64,000 bases of DNA from Planctomicrobium piriforme. Lineage in GTDB: Bacteria > Planctomycetota > Planctomycetia > Planctomycetales > Planctomycetaceae. Numbering within the stretch: the first letter of the stretch is position 1; each line of letters starts with the position of its first letter. Both the position numbers and the translations under genes were made by a program. Shown here piece by piece: positions 16,236 to 27,479 of this stretch. The notes under the pieces were generated by a model. That model had not been told where the DNA came from, searched no databases, and saw only the letters and a list, made by a program, of their open reading frames with translations. The stretch spans positions 1 to 64,000 of the forward strand of contig CAMATH010000019.1 in the NCBI GenBank assembly GCA_945860955.1, written 5' to 3'.

Positions 16236-17201
16236 ATGCCGCTGCCGGAAGCGGTCGCGCGCATGGTTCGGGGACGTCTTGCCGGCGTGGAATCATCGTT
16301 TAAAACGGCGGTGGAGTCGACCGATGGCGACCCGCAGCCGATCCACAAGTTGCGCGTCGCGACGCGTCGGCTGGCGACGACGCTCCAGGCCTTTTCCGAC
16401 GAACTCCCCGCCCGAACCGCGAGCAAGCTCGATTCGGTTCTCGATGAGATCCGGCGGGAATGCGGAGCCGCGCGCGATCTCGATGTTCAACGTCTGTTTC
16501 TGGAGCGGTTGTTGTCCGAAGCCGATTCCACGGAATTGGCTGTGGTGGACCTGCTGTACGAGCGGGCGACGATTCGGCGTGAAGAGCTGGTGCCGAAACT
16601 CAGCCGTCGACTAGAGCGGTTTCAGCCCCGTCTGGCCAAGGTGGGGGGCGCTCTCGTAAAACGCTGCGAAGCGCGGCGGGATCGCACCGATGTCGATCGT
16701 GGTACGTTCGGGGAAGCCGCCCGACGGATGCTGATCCCGGCGTTGTCCGGTCTGACTTCCGATCGGGATTTGAACGGGGCGTCGTCACGGGAATTGCACG
16801 AATTGCGGCTGGCGGGGAAACGCCTGCGATACGCCTGTGAGCTGTTCGAACCGATTCTGGGTGCGGATTTCGATTCGCGGTTTGGGGTGCAAATGGCGCA
16901 TCTCCAGGATCTTTTGGGGGAAGTCCACGACGCGGAAGTGGCCCAACTGCGGTATTGGGCGTTGCGTCAAAAATGGAACCGTGACCGACACAAACGGAGC
17001 TGGGATCGCAAACCCCAGGGACTGTTTTCGTGGAGGGACCTCCGTACCGGATTGAAATTCGTCGTGCGGGCGTATCGGCGCAAGGGAAAGAACTCGAAAC
17101 AAGAGTTTCAAGAAATGTGGCCTGGATTTATCGGAGATGAGTTCCAGCTCCCGTTGGAGCGATTGTTACGAGACCTGTCCGATCTGCGAGATTCCGCCTG
17201 A
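16236..17201 (+). CDS. CHAD domain protein
   Basis: 321 aa from ATG at 16236; an in-frame TTG at 16185 would add 17 residues. The CHAD helical domain covers most of the protein, with the conserved basic/His pattern PIHKLRVATRRLATTLQAF and a second half-repeat ELHELRLAGKRLRYACELF, then LQDLLGEVHDAEV. CHAD domains bind polyphosphate through these basic helices. No CYTH/triphosphatase domain or polyphosphate gene is adjacent. The C-terminal stretch is rich in Arg and Lys. Confidence 0.88.
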   Translation: MPLPEAVARMVRGRLAGVESSFKTAVESTDGDPQPIHKLRVATRRLATTLQAFSDELPARTASKLDSVLDEIRRECGAARDLDVQRLFLERLLSEADSTELAVVDLLYERATIRREELVPKLSRRLERFQPRLAKVGGALVKRCEARRDRTDVDRGTFGEAARRMLIPALSGLTSDRDLNGASSRELHELRLAGKRLRYACELFEPILGADFDSRFGVQMAHLQDLLGEVHDAEVAQLRYWALRQKWNRDRHKRSWDRKPQGLFSWRDLRTGLKFVVRAYRRKGKNSKQEFQEMWPGFIGDEFQLPLERLLRDLSDLRDSA

Positions 17202-17273
17202 CGTCAGGCCCGGGCGGAACCGCCGCCAGTACCACTTCGCAATTCATTGACTGGATCCACTGAGACAAGCGAC

Positions 17274-17480
17274 ATGAGCATTTTTTGTCGAATTGACGAC
17301 AAGCACGTTCCACTGTACCGGGTGCTTTGGGTGTCGGCGACGCCTCACTTTTGCGGCGAGGCTGACTGCCAGTGCGAAGGCCGGCATGAGATCGCGCTCG
17401 AAGGGGGAGAGTCGGTCTGGGCCAATTTCGAAGAGAAGGAGCGGTTGCTTCAGATGATTGAGGAATGGCAGCAGAACTAA
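17274..17480 (+). CDS. Small Cys-rich conserved-type protein, unknown
   Basis: 68 aa from ATG at 17274 (a TTG at 17247 is a weaker alternative). It has a cysteine cluster HFCGEADCQCEG in mid-protein that could bind metal, and an acidic C-terminal helix (FEEKERLLQMIEEWQQ). Its stop TAA overlaps the next gene's ATG by one base, which suggests coupling and supports it as a real gene. I do not recognise the family. Confidence 0.6.
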   Translation: MSIFCRIDDKHVPLYRVLWVSATPHFCGEADCQCEGRHEIALEGGESVWANFEEKERLLQMIEEWQQN

Positions 17481-20400
17481 TGCAACCCTGGGAATTCTGG
17501 ATCGATGTGGGCGGCACGTTCACCGACTGCATCGCCCGCAGTCCGGCGGGCGATCTCGTTCAATGCAAGGTTCTCAGCTCGGGGGTGACCAAAGGGCAAG
17601 TGGTCGAAACCCAGGGGACCAATCGTATCCTCGATCCGGGAAGAATCGGCGATCCTCCCGGGTTCTGGGTCGGATACGAACTCCGGCTGCTCGACCGCGA
17701 GGGATCCCCCGTGCTGGTGACTCGGGTCACCGGGTTCGACAGCCGGACCGGTTCGCTGACCTGTGCCGCGCTTCCGCCCGAGATGCCGCTCCCGGCTGCG
17801 TACGAACTCGCCTCGGGCGAGGAAGCGCCGACACTGGCGATCCGCAGGGTTCTGGGGATTCCGCTGGCGATGGCGCTTCCTGCGGTGTCCGTCCGACTGG
17901 GGACGACCCGGGGAACGAACGCGCTGTTGACCCGCCGCGGCGCGCGAACTGCGTTCATCACGACGCGCGGTTTCGCCGACGTGCTGCTGATCGCCAATCA
18001 GGATCGGCCCCGCCTGTTCGATCTGGAGATCCGCAAGCCGGAACCGGTGTTCGAACGTGTCGTGGAGATCGACGAACGGCTCGACGCGGAGGGGCATGTG
18101 CTGCGGGCACCCGACGCGGCGACCGTGGCGGAACAGATGCGGCAGCTCAAGTCGACCGGAGTCGAATCCGTTGGAATCTGTCTGTTGCACGCGTTCGCCA
18201 ATCCCGCGCATGAAGAACTGGTCGAGCGACTGGCGCGAGAGACGGGATTCACCGAGGTCAGCACGTCAAGCCGCCTCGCGCCGTTGATAAAGATCGTCTC
18301 GCGGGGAGACACGACCGTGGTCGATGCGTACCTGAACCCGATTCTGCGGCGGTATGTGCAAACGCTGCGCGGGTCACTTCCCGGGAGTTCCTTGCGGTTG
18401 ATGACATCGGCCGGTGGCTTGGTTGAAGCAGATCGATTTGTCGGAAAAGACAGTATTCTGTCGGGACCGGCAGGCGGGGTCATTGGATTCTCGCGCGTTG
18501 CGCAGCGAGCTGGCTTTGAGCGGTCGATCGGCTTCGACATGGGGGGCACGAGTACCGATGTCTCCCGGTTTGATGGCCGATATGACCTGGAGTACGAGAC
18601 GAAGAAAGCGGGGGTGCGGGTGGTCGCGCCGATGCTGGCGATTGAAACGGTCGCCGCTGGCGGCGGCAGCGTTTGTGAATTCGATGGAGTGAAGTTGACC
18701 GTTGGCCCCGACAGCGCGGGGGCGAATCCAGGACCGGCCTGTTATGGACGGGGCGGTCCATTGACGGTGACCGATGTCAATTTGTTTCTCGGACGGATCA
18801 TTACCGAGCGATTTCCGTTCCCGCTCGATTTGGCCGCTGTGGAGCGTCGACTGACGACGCTGTGCGATCGCATCGCCGTTGCGGGGGCGACGCGCTATTC
18901 GCCGGCGGAACTCGCGGACGGGTTTGTCCGGGTGGCGAACGCGAACATGATTCGCGCGATCCGGAATATCTCGGTCGCGAAGGGGTACGATCCGCGGGAT
19001 TACGTGCTGGTCACGTTTGGCGGAGCCGGCGCGCAACATGCGTGCGCGATCGCGCGGGAGCTGGGGATCGCCCGGGTGTTGTCGCACCCGCTCTCGGGGT
19101 TGTTGAGCGCGTATGGAATCGGCCTCGCCGACGTGCGGCGGTTTGGCGAACGGTCGGTGCTACGACCGTGGTCGGTCGAAGAATGCGACCGATTGGAATC
19201 GCTGTTTTTGGAACTCGAGGCGAAGGCCCGGGCCGAGATTCTCGCGGAGGGGATCGCCGAATCCGAGATCCAGCCGGTCCGCCGATCGCTGGATTTGCGG
19301 TACCAGGGGGTGGAAGCGACGATCAATGTGGCGTGTCCACTGATCGCCGACGGTTCCCCCCATGGGGGACACCCACAAACCGATTTCGATTTCGCGGCCC
19401 GGTACCAGGAACTGCATCAGCAGACCTATGGCTATCGCCATCAGACGCGGGGTGTGGAAATCGTCGCGGCCCGGGTCGAATTGACGGGCCGGACTCCGGA
19501 ACCGGTCGACACGTTCCGGGAGGCCGTGGACCGCCAGCTCGCTCCCGAGCGGATGGTCGAGACGTGGTTTGACGGTCGGCTGCTAGCGACCGGAGTCTTC
19601 ACACGCGATCAGCTCGCCCCGGGTGACCGCATCACCGGTCCCGCCATCCTGTGCGAACCGACCTCCACTGTCGTTGTCGAGCCGGGTTTCATCGCGCGCA
19701 TTCTTTCACGCGGGGAAATCCTGCTGGAAGACACCGGAACCGTCGGGCGGAACACGGTGTCGACCGAGGCCGACCCGGTGCAACTGGAGATCTTCAACAA
19801 TCTGTTCGCGTCGATCGCCGAGCAGATGGGCATCACCCTGCAACGGACTTCGTTTTCGACGAACGTCAAAGAGCGGCTCGATTTCAGTTGTGCCGTGTTC
19901 GACGCGCAGGGAAACCTGGTGGTCAACGCCCCGCACATTCCGGTCCATCTGGGTGCGATGGGGGAGACGGTGAAGCGGATCATCGCCGACAATCCGGAAA
20001 TCGCCCCGGGGGATGTGTTTGTCACCAACGATCCATACCGCGGCGGATCGCACCTGCCCGATGTCACCTTGATCACCCCGGTGCATCATGAGGCGACCGG
20101 CCGGCTGTTGTTTTTCACCGCCAGCCGGGCTCATCATGCCGAGATTGGCGGGATTGTCCCGGGGAGCATGCCCCCGTTCTCGAAGACTCTGGCGGAAGAA
20201 GGGGTACTGATCCGCAATTTTAAGCTAGTCGACCGGGGAGTCTCTCGCGAAGCCGATCTCCAAGCGCTGCTGCAGTCGGGCCCGTATCCGACGCGTTCAG
20301 TCCGCGACAACCTCGCCGACGTGTCGGCGGAGGCGGCGGCCAATCACAACGGCGTGCAGCAACTGCGGCAACTGGTCGATCGCTACACGTTGCCTGTTGT

Positions 20401-21370
20401 GGAAGCGTACATGGGGCACATCCAGCTTGTCGCCGAGCGTAAAATGCGACTGGCGCTGGCGGCGATCCCCGACGGGTTGTACGAGTTTCGCGATCACCTC
20501 GACCAGGGATCGGCGATTCAGGTGGCGATCACCATTGAAGGGGACTCGGCGGTGGTCGACTTCACCGGAACCGGGCCGGTCATTCAACTGGCGGCCGGCT
20601 CCGTGAATTCGGGGGGACTCAATCTCAACGCGAATCGGGCGATTGTGACGGCGGCGGTGCTGTATGTGTTCCGTTGTCTCATCAACGAAGACATTCCACT
20701 CAACAGCGGGGTTTTGGCACCGGTGAAACTGATTTTGCCGCCGTGCCTGCTGAATCCGCCCGAGCATGAGGATCCCGCGCAGTGCGCGGCGATCGTGGGG
20801 GGGAATGTGGAGACGTCGCAGCGGGTGGTAGACGTTTTGTTGGGGGCGCTGGGTGTCGCCGCCGCCAGTCAAGGAACGATGAACAACCTGACGTTCGGTG
20901 ACGGGACGTTCGGATACTACGAGACGATTTGCGGTGGTTCGGGCGCGACGCGTCATGCCGACGGAGCCGACGCCGTCCACACGCACATGACCAATACGCG
21001 GTTGACCGATCCGGAGGTGATTGAGCGCCGATACCCGGTGAGGGTCTGGGAATTCGCGATCCGGCGTGGTTCGGGGGGACGAAATCCCAGCGGTGAGCCG
21101 GCCGGTCAGGTCGGACACCGTGGGGGAGATGGAGTTCGGCGAACGCTGGAATTCCTGAAGCCGTTGCGAGTGTCGATTCTGTCGGAACGGCGCGGGCCGT
21201 ATGTTCCTTTTGGACTCGATGGCGGAAGCCCCGGAACATTGGGGGTCAACACGCTACGACGGGTGCAAACGGGTGAGACAGTGGATTTGGGGGGCAAGGT
21301 TCAGTTGGAGGTCGTCGCTGGAGATATTCTGACCCTTGAGACTCCCGGCGGTGGCGCGTGTGGCGTTTGA
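17480..21370 (+). CDS. Hydantoinase/5-oxoprolinase family protein, HyuA-HyuB fusion
   Basis: 1296 aa from ATG at 17480 (an ATG at 17465 is possible). The HyuA N-terminal domain opens with [11 protein letters not shown]; the HyuA core follows with [17 protein letters not shown] and, near 345-360, [18 protein letters not shown]. After about residue 770 the HyuB part begins ([17 protein letters not shown], then [10 protein letters not shown]). The single chain and length match eukaryotic-type 5-oxoprolinases and bacterial fused hydantoinases. These enzymes use ATP to open a cyclic imide or lactam. The exact substrate (5-oxoproline, hydantoin or related) cannot be told from sequence. Confidence 0.9.
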   Translation: MQPWEFWIDVGGTFTDCIARSPAGDLVQCKVLSSGVTKGQVVETQGTNRILDPGRIGDPPGFWVGYELRLLDREGSPVLVTRVTGFDSRTGSLTCAALPPEMPLPAAYELASGEEAPTLAIRRVLGIPLAMALPAVSVRLGTTRGTNALLTRRGARTAFITTRGFADVLLIANQDRPRLFDLEIRKPEPVFERVVEIDERLDAEGHVLRAPDAATVAEQMRQLKSTGVESVGICLLHAFANPAHEELVERLARETGFTEVSTSSRLAPLIKIVSRGDTTVVDAYLNPILRRYVQTLRGSLPGSSLRLMTSAGGLVEADRFVGKDSILSGPAGGVIGFSRVAQRAGFERSIGFDMGGTSTDVSRFDGRYDLEYETKKAGVRVVAPMLAIETVAAGGGSVCEFDGVKLTVGPDSAGANPGPACYGRGGPLTVTDVNLFLGRIITERFPFPLDLAAVERRLTTLCDRIAVAGATRYSPAELADGFVRVANANMIRAIRNISVAKGYDPRDYVLVTFGGAGAQHACAIARELGIARVLSHPLSGLLSAYGIGLADVRRFGERSVLRPWSVEECDRLESLFLELEAKARAEILAEGIAESEIQPVRRSLDLRYQGVEATINVACPLIADGSPHGGHPQTDFDFAARYQELHQQTYGYRHQTRGVEIVAARVELTGRTPEPVDTFREAVDRQLAPERMVETWFDGRLLATGVFTRDQLAPGDRITGPAILCEPTSTVVVEPGFIARILSRGEILLEDTGTVGRNTVSTEADPVQLEIFNNLFASIAEQMGITLQRTSFSTNVKERLDFSCAVFDAQGNLVVNAPHIPVHLGAMGETVKRIIADNPEIAPGDVFVTNDPYRGGSHLPDVTLITPVHHEATGRLLFFTASRAHHAEIGGIVPGSMPPFSKTLAEEGVLIRNFKLVDRGVSREADLQALLQSGPYPTRSVRDNLADVSAEAAANHNGVQQLRQLVDRYTLPVVEAYMGHIQLVAERKMRLALAAIPDGLYEFRDHLDQGSAIQVAITIEGDSAVVDFTGTGPVIQLAAGSVNSGGLNLNANRAIVTAAVLYVFRCLINEDIPLNSGVLAPVKLILPPCLLNPPEHEDPAQCAAIVGGNVETSQRVVDVLLGALGVAAASQGTMNNLTFGDGTFGYYETICGGSGATRHADGADAVHTHMTNTRLTDPEVIERRYPVRVWEFAIRRGSGGRNPSGEPAGQVGHRGGDGVRRTLEFLKPLRVSILSERRGPYVPFGLDGGSPGTLGVNTLRRVQTGETVDLGGKVQLEVVAGDILTLETPGGGACGV

Positions 21371-21423
21371 AATCGCCGATGAACGCGATTTTGTCGCGAC
21401 GACACTCCGCGGCTTCGCTTCGG

Positions 21424-21452
21424 TTGCGCAAACAGCGGTGAACCGATATACT
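21424..21452 (+). promoter_or_regulatory. sigma70 promoter of tRNA-Leu
   Basis: TTGCGC, 17-nt spacer, TATACT. The -10 ends 25 nt before the mature tRNA 5' end. A good match for a stable-RNA promoter. Confidence 0.65.
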
Positions 21453-21477
21453 CGTTCTCATCCCACTGCCGGGGACT

Positions 21478-21559
21478 GCGAGAGTGGCGGAATTGGCATA
21501 CGCGCCAGACTTAGGATCTGGTCCCGAAAGGGTTGAGGGTTCAAGTCCCTCCTCTCGCA
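21478..21559 (+). tRNA. tRNA-Leu (anticodon TAG)
   Basis: 82 nt. The acceptor GCGAGAG pairs fully with CTCTCGC, with A as discriminator. The anticodon stem is CCAGA/TCTGG with loop CTTAGGA, giving anticodon TAG. The variable arm is long, as in class II tRNAs, and GGTTCAAGTCC forms the T arm region. The CCA end is not encoded. Confidence 0.95.
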
Positions 21560-21608
21560 CTGTTTTCCGTTGAACGCTGATCGAAACGTTTCTCCGAGAG
21601 ACCGCCTC

Positions 21609-22976
21609 ATGTCCCTCCACGCGACCCGCCGCCAGTTCCTCAAGACCTCCACCGCTTTGGGAGTCGGGGCGTTTATCACCGGCCCCGATCTATTCGCGGT
21701 CGAACGATCTCCCCTGGAGCGACTCAACGTCGCGTCGATTGGTGTCGGTGGGAAGGGAGCGAGTGACTGCGACCACATCGCGTCGTTCGGCAATCTGGTG
21801 GCGATTTGCGACATCGACGACCAGCGGCTGCAAGCCAAAGGGCAGTCGCACCCGAAAGCACAGAAGTTCCACGACTTTCGCGAGATGCTCGACAAACTGG
21901 GCAAAGACATCGACGCGATCACCGTCAGCACCCCCGACCACACCCACGCGGTCGCCGCGATGGCGGGATTGCGGGCCGGCAAACACGTCTACTGTCAGAA
22001 GCCGCTGACCTGGTCGGTTCGAGAGGCTCGGGCATTGGCTCAGGTCGCGCGGGAGAAAAAGGTCTGCACCCAGATGGGGAACCAAGGGACCGCGCTGGAC
22101 GGATTCCGAACGTCGATTGAAGTGATTCGGGCGGGGACGATCGGCCAGGTGACCGAGGTGCATGTCTGGACCGACCGGTGCGGCCCGTACTGGAAGCAGG
22201 CTCCCGATGTCGTCGCCCGGCCCGCCGACGCTCCCGCCGTTCCCGCGCACGTCAAATGGGATCTGTTCCTCGGTCCCGCACCCGAGCGGCCGTATCATCC
22301 CGCGTATCACCCGTTCGCCTGGCGTGGGTGGCGGGATTTTGGGACGGGGGCGCTGGGGGATATGGCGTGTCATACGGCGAATATGGCGTTCATGGCACTG
22401 CGGCTGGGATCTCCGACCTCGATTTCGGCGGAACATTCGCCGGTGAATTCGGAAACGTTCCAGCAGTGGGCGACAATCACCTACGAATTCCCCGCCCGGG
22501 GAAGCCTGGGTCCGTGCAAGCTGGTGTGGTGGGAAGGGATGCGCGACGGGAAGCGCAACCTCCCTTCGCCCGAATTGATGTTCGGTGAAAAGCCCTCAAA
22601 TAGTGGTTTGCTGCTCAAGGGAACGCAGGGGACGCTCTTTTCCCCCAGTGACTACGGCCAGAGTTACGTGTTGTTTCCCAAGAAGGATTTCGAGGGATTT
22701 GTCGAGCCGACCAAAGTGCTGTCTCGGAATGGCAACGACAACAACGACTACAACCAGAAGAAGGAGTTTGTGGCCGCGATCAAGTTGGGCCGACCGGAAA
22801 TCTCGCTGGCGAATTTCGATTACGCGGGCCCGTTCACCGAGGCGATGCTGCTGGGGAACATCTCCATCGTCACCGGCAAAAAGCTCGAATTCGACGGTGC
22901 CGGCCTGAAGTTCACCAACGCCCCCGAGGCGGACAAACTGCTGCACCGCGAATACCGCAAGGGATGGACGCTGTAA
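21609..22976 (+). CDS. Gfo/Idh/MocA-family oxidoreductase, Tat-exported
   Basis: 455 aa from ATG at 21609. A Tat signal opens it (TRRQFLKTSTALGVGAF). The NAD-binding part follows (VASIGVGGKGASDCDHI, LVAICDIDDQRL), then VSTPDHTHAVAAMAG and KHVYCQKPLTWSVREA. The C-terminal domain has PVNSETFQQWATITYEFPAR. Planctomycetes have many such exported paralogues, thought to act on sugars or their derivatives; the substrate is unknown. A strong terminator follows 45 nt after the stop. Confidence 0.9.
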   Translation: MSLHATRRQFLKTSTALGVGAFITGPDLFAVERSPLERLNVASIGVGGKGASDCDHIASFGNLVAICDIDDQRLQAKGQSHPKAQKFHDFREMLDKLGKDIDAITVSTPDHTHAVAAMAGLRAGKHVYCQKPLTWSVREARALAQVAREKKVCTQMGNQGTALDGFRTSIEVIRAGTIGQVTEVHVWTDRCGPYWKQAPDVVARPADAPAVPAHVKWDLFLGPAPERPYHPAYHPFAWRGWRDFGTGALGDMACHTANMAFMALRLGSPTSISAEHSPVNSETFQQWATITYEFPARGSLGPCKLVWWEGMRDGKRNLPSPELMFGEKPSNSGLLLKGTQGTLFSPSDYGQSYVLFPKKDFEGFVEPTKVLSRNGNDNNDYNQKKEFVAAIKLGRPEISLANFDYAGPFTEAMLLGNISIVTGKKLEFDGAGLKFTNAPEADKLLHREYRKGWTL

Positions 22977-23021
22977 GGCGGTTTGCGATCGAGTCGATCG
23001 CGAACCTGCGGAGTTGAGATA

Positions 23022-23064
23022 CAAGACCGGCGAGACGCGCAGCGTTTCGCCGGTCTTGCTTTTT
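23022..23064 (+). terminator. Intrinsic terminator after the oxidoreductase gene
   Basis: 12-bp perfect stem (CAAGACCGGCGA with TCGCCGGTCTTG), 13-nt loop, then CTTTTT. Confidence 0.88.
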
Positions 23065-23077
23065 GGTCGTTTCGCAA

Positions 23078-23107
23078 TTGACTCTCATCCGTAGTTACGG
23101 GTAGTGT
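23078..23107 (+). promoter_or_regulatory. Possible promoter of the PEP-CTERM gene
   Basis: TTGACT, 18-nt spacer, TAGTGT, about 80 nt before the start codon and just after the preceding terminator. Confidence 0.4.
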
Positions 23108-23188
23108 CCGCCTGCGAAATCCCTCGGTGGCGATGTTGAGATCGCGTCGGTGGATATCTTTGTGTCACCCCCCACAGGAGTTCTGATC

Positions 23189-23797
23189 ATGCGTCGCAGT
23201 GTCTTGGCGCTGTTCGCGGTTGCGTTGACGATGAGTGTGATGGGGCCAACTGTCGGTCGCGCCTCGGTGGTCACCTACAACATCGACGTGACAGTCACCA
23301 GCGCTCCCAACGCCCCCGGATTGGTGACTCCCTGGACGTTCGGGGCACTCCCCCAGGTGTTTCACGGGACGTTCGACGCGGATGATACTGTCGCCGGCAA
23401 TATCAGTAATCTGCAGTTGGTTGTCGGCGGCGTCGATGTCGCGGCCAGCCATCCCACGCCATTGCTGTTTCCGTTCAATCCAACGACTCTCGATTTACGG
23501 TTCACGCTGCTGAAACTCGGTCCGGGCTTCGTTGTTCAGTCGGGACTGTTTTTTGGTGATTTCACTCCCGGTGGCCCCAACGCTCCGTCAAATTATGTGC
23601 TGGCGTTCGACGACTCGACTTCGGGGCCTTTGGATCCGTACTACAACTCGCACTACAACTGGTCCGGAACTTTTGTGGTGAGCGCGCCGGGCGGAGCGGC
23701 CATTCCGGAACCTTCCACCTGGATTCTGTCGCTCATCGGAATCATGGGGCTGACCGCGTATGGCCGACGAAAGATCCGGCGGGTGTCGGTGGCGTAG
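23189..23797 (+). CDS. PEP-CTERM sorting domain protein
   Basis: 202 aa from ATG at 23189, with GGAG nine bases upstream. It has an N-terminal signal peptide (SVLALFAVALTMSVMGPTVG) and a beta-rich middle with no known domain. The C-terminus is a classic PEP-CTERM: IPEPSTWILSLIGIMGL, then a short basic tail (YGRRKIRR). PEP-CTERM proteins are exported and processed by exosortase, which is not in the window. The middle (VTYNIDVTVTSAPN, VFHGTFDADDTVAGN) resembles generic planctomycete PEP-CTERM proteins. Confidence 0.88.
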   Translation: MRRSVLALFAVALTMSVMGPTVGRASVVTYNIDVTVTSAPNAPGLVTPWTFGALPQVFHGTFDADDTVAGNISNLQLVVGGVDVAASHPTPLLFPFNPTTLDLRFTLLKLGPGFVVQSGLFFGDFTPGGPNAPSNYVLAFDDSTSGPLDPYYNSHYNWSGTFVVSAPGGAAIPEPSTWILSLIGIMGLTAYGRRKIRRVSVA

Positions 23798-23935
23798 TAT
23801 TCTGCGATATTCACGCGAGTTTCGTTAGGTTGAAGTTCAAACGACGAGGGGCGTCGCCGAGTGGCGAGAGGCGCGGAGAAGATGCGAGCCTCAGACGGCG
23901 TCTCACTCATCACGGGACAAACGGGTCGCTTGAGC

Positions 23936-24008
23936 GGTTGCGCCAACCCCGAGTGCGTTGAGCGACGGAAACTGCACAGCGGGCCGCGTATTCTGAGAAT
24001 GCGGGCTA
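23936..24008 (-). repeat. Dispersed intergenic repeat, family A, copy 2 (inverted)
   Basis: On the minus strand it matches the 5238-5310 element along its full 73 nt, including the end hairpin and the GGCGCAACC end. It lies in the 574-nt gap between the PEP-CTERM gene and recA. Apart from the recA promoter at 24282, nothing else was recognised in that gap. Confidence 0.75.
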
Positions 24009-24281
24009 CGGGACCACGACGCACTGGGGACTGCCCCAGGACGCCGCGCGAAACAACGCGAATGGCGGATTAGGAGCGGTTCGGCGACAATCGGGCAAAG
24101 CTGACGGGTAGTTGAACTTTTCTCAGCACGGGGGGGGAAATCCGATTTTTCGCCGGTGCCAAGCCTGCCACGAGGCCGTGGTCGACGACCGGTTCCGGAT
24201 CGTAGCGGCTCAAAGGCATCCCCTGGTTTTCGGTCGTGCGGAAAAAATCTGGACGTCGGAAAAAAAAACGAAATTTTACCC

Positions 24282-24311
24282 TTGCAGGTTACCGATCCCA
24301 TTGTGTAGTAT
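24282..24311 (+). promoter_or_regulatory. Likely recA promoter
   Basis: TTGCAG, 18-nt spacer, TAGTAT, 60 nt before the recA start, downstream of an A-rich tract at 24260-24276. No clear LexA box of E. coli or Bacillus type was found. Confidence 0.5.
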
Positions 24312-24371
24312 CCAGATGTTCAAACTGTTCGCAAAGTCATGAATGCCGCACGAGGCAAGGAGACTGATTCG

Positions 24372-25466
<1,095 letters not shown>

Positions 25467-25506
25467 CGCTGACACGCCACAAAGGCGGAAAAAACGTGAT
25501 GACGCA

Positions 25507-25552
25507 GAGCCGCGCCCGCCAGGAAGCGGCAGCCATAAAACCGCTTCCTGTC
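25507..25552. repeat. Dispersed inverted repeat, family B, copy 1
   Basis: Left arm 25507-25529 (starts GAGCCGCGCCCG, ends AGGAAGCGG); right arm from 25541 (CCGCTTCCTGTCGG), shortened compared with the other two copies at 31594 and 52438. It lies between recA and the protease gene. Confidence 0.7.
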
Positions 25553-25735
25553 GGTACTGATTCGATGTCGCATGGTCCGCAGTCGAAACGAGATCGTCGG
25601 CCCGTGCGCATGAGTTCGATTGACAATCCGTTCGGTGCCGGTCGACAATCAACCGGCATCCGAACCACGACTGCCGCCTGAATTGTGATTCACAGCGCGG
25701 TTCACGCTTCTCACCACATTTTGCAGCGCCCCGGC

Positions 25736-27358
25736 ATGAAGACCGTGATGTCTCGCGATACCACGTTGGGCGGATTGGCGAAGGTCGTCCTGCGACCGTT
25801 CGCCGTGGTGATGATTTGGGTGTGTTGCGGGTTCGCGACCGTCGCGCCGGCGGCGGATGGTTTGGAGGCCGCAGCCGCCATTGAGGATGCCTTCGTTTCC
25901 ATCATCGAAAAAGTGGAACCGTCGGTTGTGGCGATCTCTCGGGAGCGTGTCCCCGCGAATCAGCCCGAGGTACTTCGCGGCCCCTGGAATCCCCGTCGGG
26001 GCCGACTGCCGTTTATGGAGGAGCGGGCCGCCGAGAGCTTGGACCCAGTCGACCCGATGTTCGCCCCCAACGAGTTTGGAGCGGGGGTGATTATCGACGA
26101 GGCCGGTCTGATTCTCACGAATTATCATTTGGTTCAAGGATCGCGAATTGCCGGACGTGGTGAGAACCGGGGTGATCAGCGGTTGTTTGTGCGACTTTTC
26201 GACCGAAGGGTCTTTGAGGCGGAAATCAAAGCGGCCGACGCCCGCAGCGACCTGGCAGTACTCCAATTGATCTCCACCGGCCAGCCACCGGTGGCGGGGC
26301 TTCCGGTGGTCAAATTCGGGCCCACCACTCCAATGAAAAAGGGGCAGTTCGTGATCGCGCTCGGGAATCCCTATGCGATCGCGCGGGACGGGTCAGCGAG
26401 TGCCAGTTGGGGAATCATCAGCAATATCTCCCGCAGGCTGCCGCAGGAGCGGGATACCTCTCCTCTCGAACGCCAGCAGAAAGAGATGCTGTACCACCTG
26501 GGGGTGTTGTTGCAGGTCGACACACGATTGGAATTGGGCACGAGCGGTGGTGCCCTGTTGAATCTCAAGGGGGAACTGATCGGCCTGACCACGTCGCTCG
26601 CCGCCCTTTCGGGCTACGAAAAGTCAGCCGGTTTCGCGATTCGGCTCGATGAACCGATGTTACGGGTGATTGAGTCACTGCGTCAGGGGAAAGAGGTTGA
26701 ATACGGGTTGCTGGGAGTGATGCCCGAAGATGTTCAGGTGGCGCTGGATCCCCAGTTGAGGAATCAGTCGAACCGAATCGCTCAGGGAGGGGCCGCTCGT
26801 GTGAAGAACGAACCCGAACATTTCCTGCCCGCGTACAATCGTCTGTCGGCAGGAGACTTAATCCTACGGATCAATGGTCAGCCGATATTGTCACGGACCG
26901 ATTTGATGCGGGTGATTGGATTGGCCGGTCCGATGGCGAAAGTCCATGTTGATGTGTTTCGTCCCAGCGAACAGCGCGAAATCAAGACGGAAATCACTTT
27001 GGGAAAATGGCCGGTGGTCGACGAGGAGGGGGTCATCGCGAGCCGTCCCACCTGGGAGCCGTGGCGCGGCATGACGTTTGACTATTCGTCGGCCCGTTGG
27101 CGGGCGTTCGAGCGTATCAAACAGAAGAAACAGTTGTTTGAATCGATTCTGGTGCGGGATGTGCGCCCCGACAGCCCCACCGATCGGGCGAAACTCCAAA
27201 AGGAGGACCACATCACGCATGTCGCCGGAGCGGCTGTGAAGAATCCTCAGGAATTCCTGGAGCGTGTTCGCGGTCTGGACGGACCGGTGCAGCTTCAGGT
27301 CTGGTCAGAGTCCACCGGTCGCGGGGTGTCCCGCGAGATCACCATTCCGGCCCGCTGA
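25736..27358 (+). CDS. Secreted trypsin-like serine protease with PDZ domains (DegP/HtrA-like)
   Basis: 540 aa from ATG at 25736; GTG at 25685 and ATG at 25748 are alternatives, and no clear ribosome site separates them. A signal peptide ends near AAD (VCCGFATVAPAADGL). Catalytic triad candidates are His in ILTNYHLVQGS, Asp in ARSDLAVLQL and Ser in LGTSGGALLNLKG. Two PDZ-like regions follow (GLLGVMPEDVQVAL with LSAGDLILRINGQPI; VRDVRPDSPTDRAKL). It is probably an envelope quality-control protease. An insert between the His and Asp motifs, and between the Asp and Ser motifs, makes it longer than DegP. Confidence 0.85.
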   Translation: MKTVMSRDTTLGGLAKVVLRPFAVVMIWVCCGFATVAPAADGLEAAAAIEDAFVSIIEKVEPSVVAISRERVPANQPEVLRGPWNPRRGRLPFMEERAAESLDPVDPMFAPNEFGAGVIIDEAGLILTNYHLVQGSRIAGRGENRGDQRLFVRLFDRRVFEAEIKAADARSDLAVLQLISTGQPPVAGLPVVKFGPTTPMKKGQFVIALGNPYAIARDGSASASWGIISNISRRLPQERDTSPLERQQKEMLYHLGVLLQVDTRLELGTSGGALLNLKGELIGLTTSLAALSGYEKSAGFAIRLDEPMLRVIESLRQGKEVEYGLLGVMPEDVQVALDPQLRNQSNRIAQGGAARVKNEPEHFLPAYNRLSAGDLILRINGQPILSRTDLMRVIGLAGPMAKVHVDVFRPSEQREIKTEITLGKWPVVDEEGVIASRPTWEPWRGMTFDYSSARWRAFERIKQKKQLFESILVRDVRPDSPTDRAKLQKEDHITHVAGAAVKNPQEFLERVRGLDGPVQLQVWSESTGRGVSREITIPAR

Positions 27359-27479
27359 ATTCACGATACCGTCGCAAAGTGTGCTTCTCATGCCGCGCCG
27401 GGAAGACTAGAATCCGGCCCCAACCGTTCACAGGAAAATAGCCCGCGCCTGCCGCGCGGCTGCCACGGATTCAGGATCG

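Noticed and set aside
21458-21982. 174-aa open frame opposite tRNA-Leu and the oxidoreductase gene
   Set aside because: Shadow of the tRNA and of the Gfo/Idh/MocA gene.
24280-24371. LexA (SOS) box before recA
   Set aside because: Only a direct GTTC...GTTC repeat was seen, not the palindrome expected of known LexA boxes.
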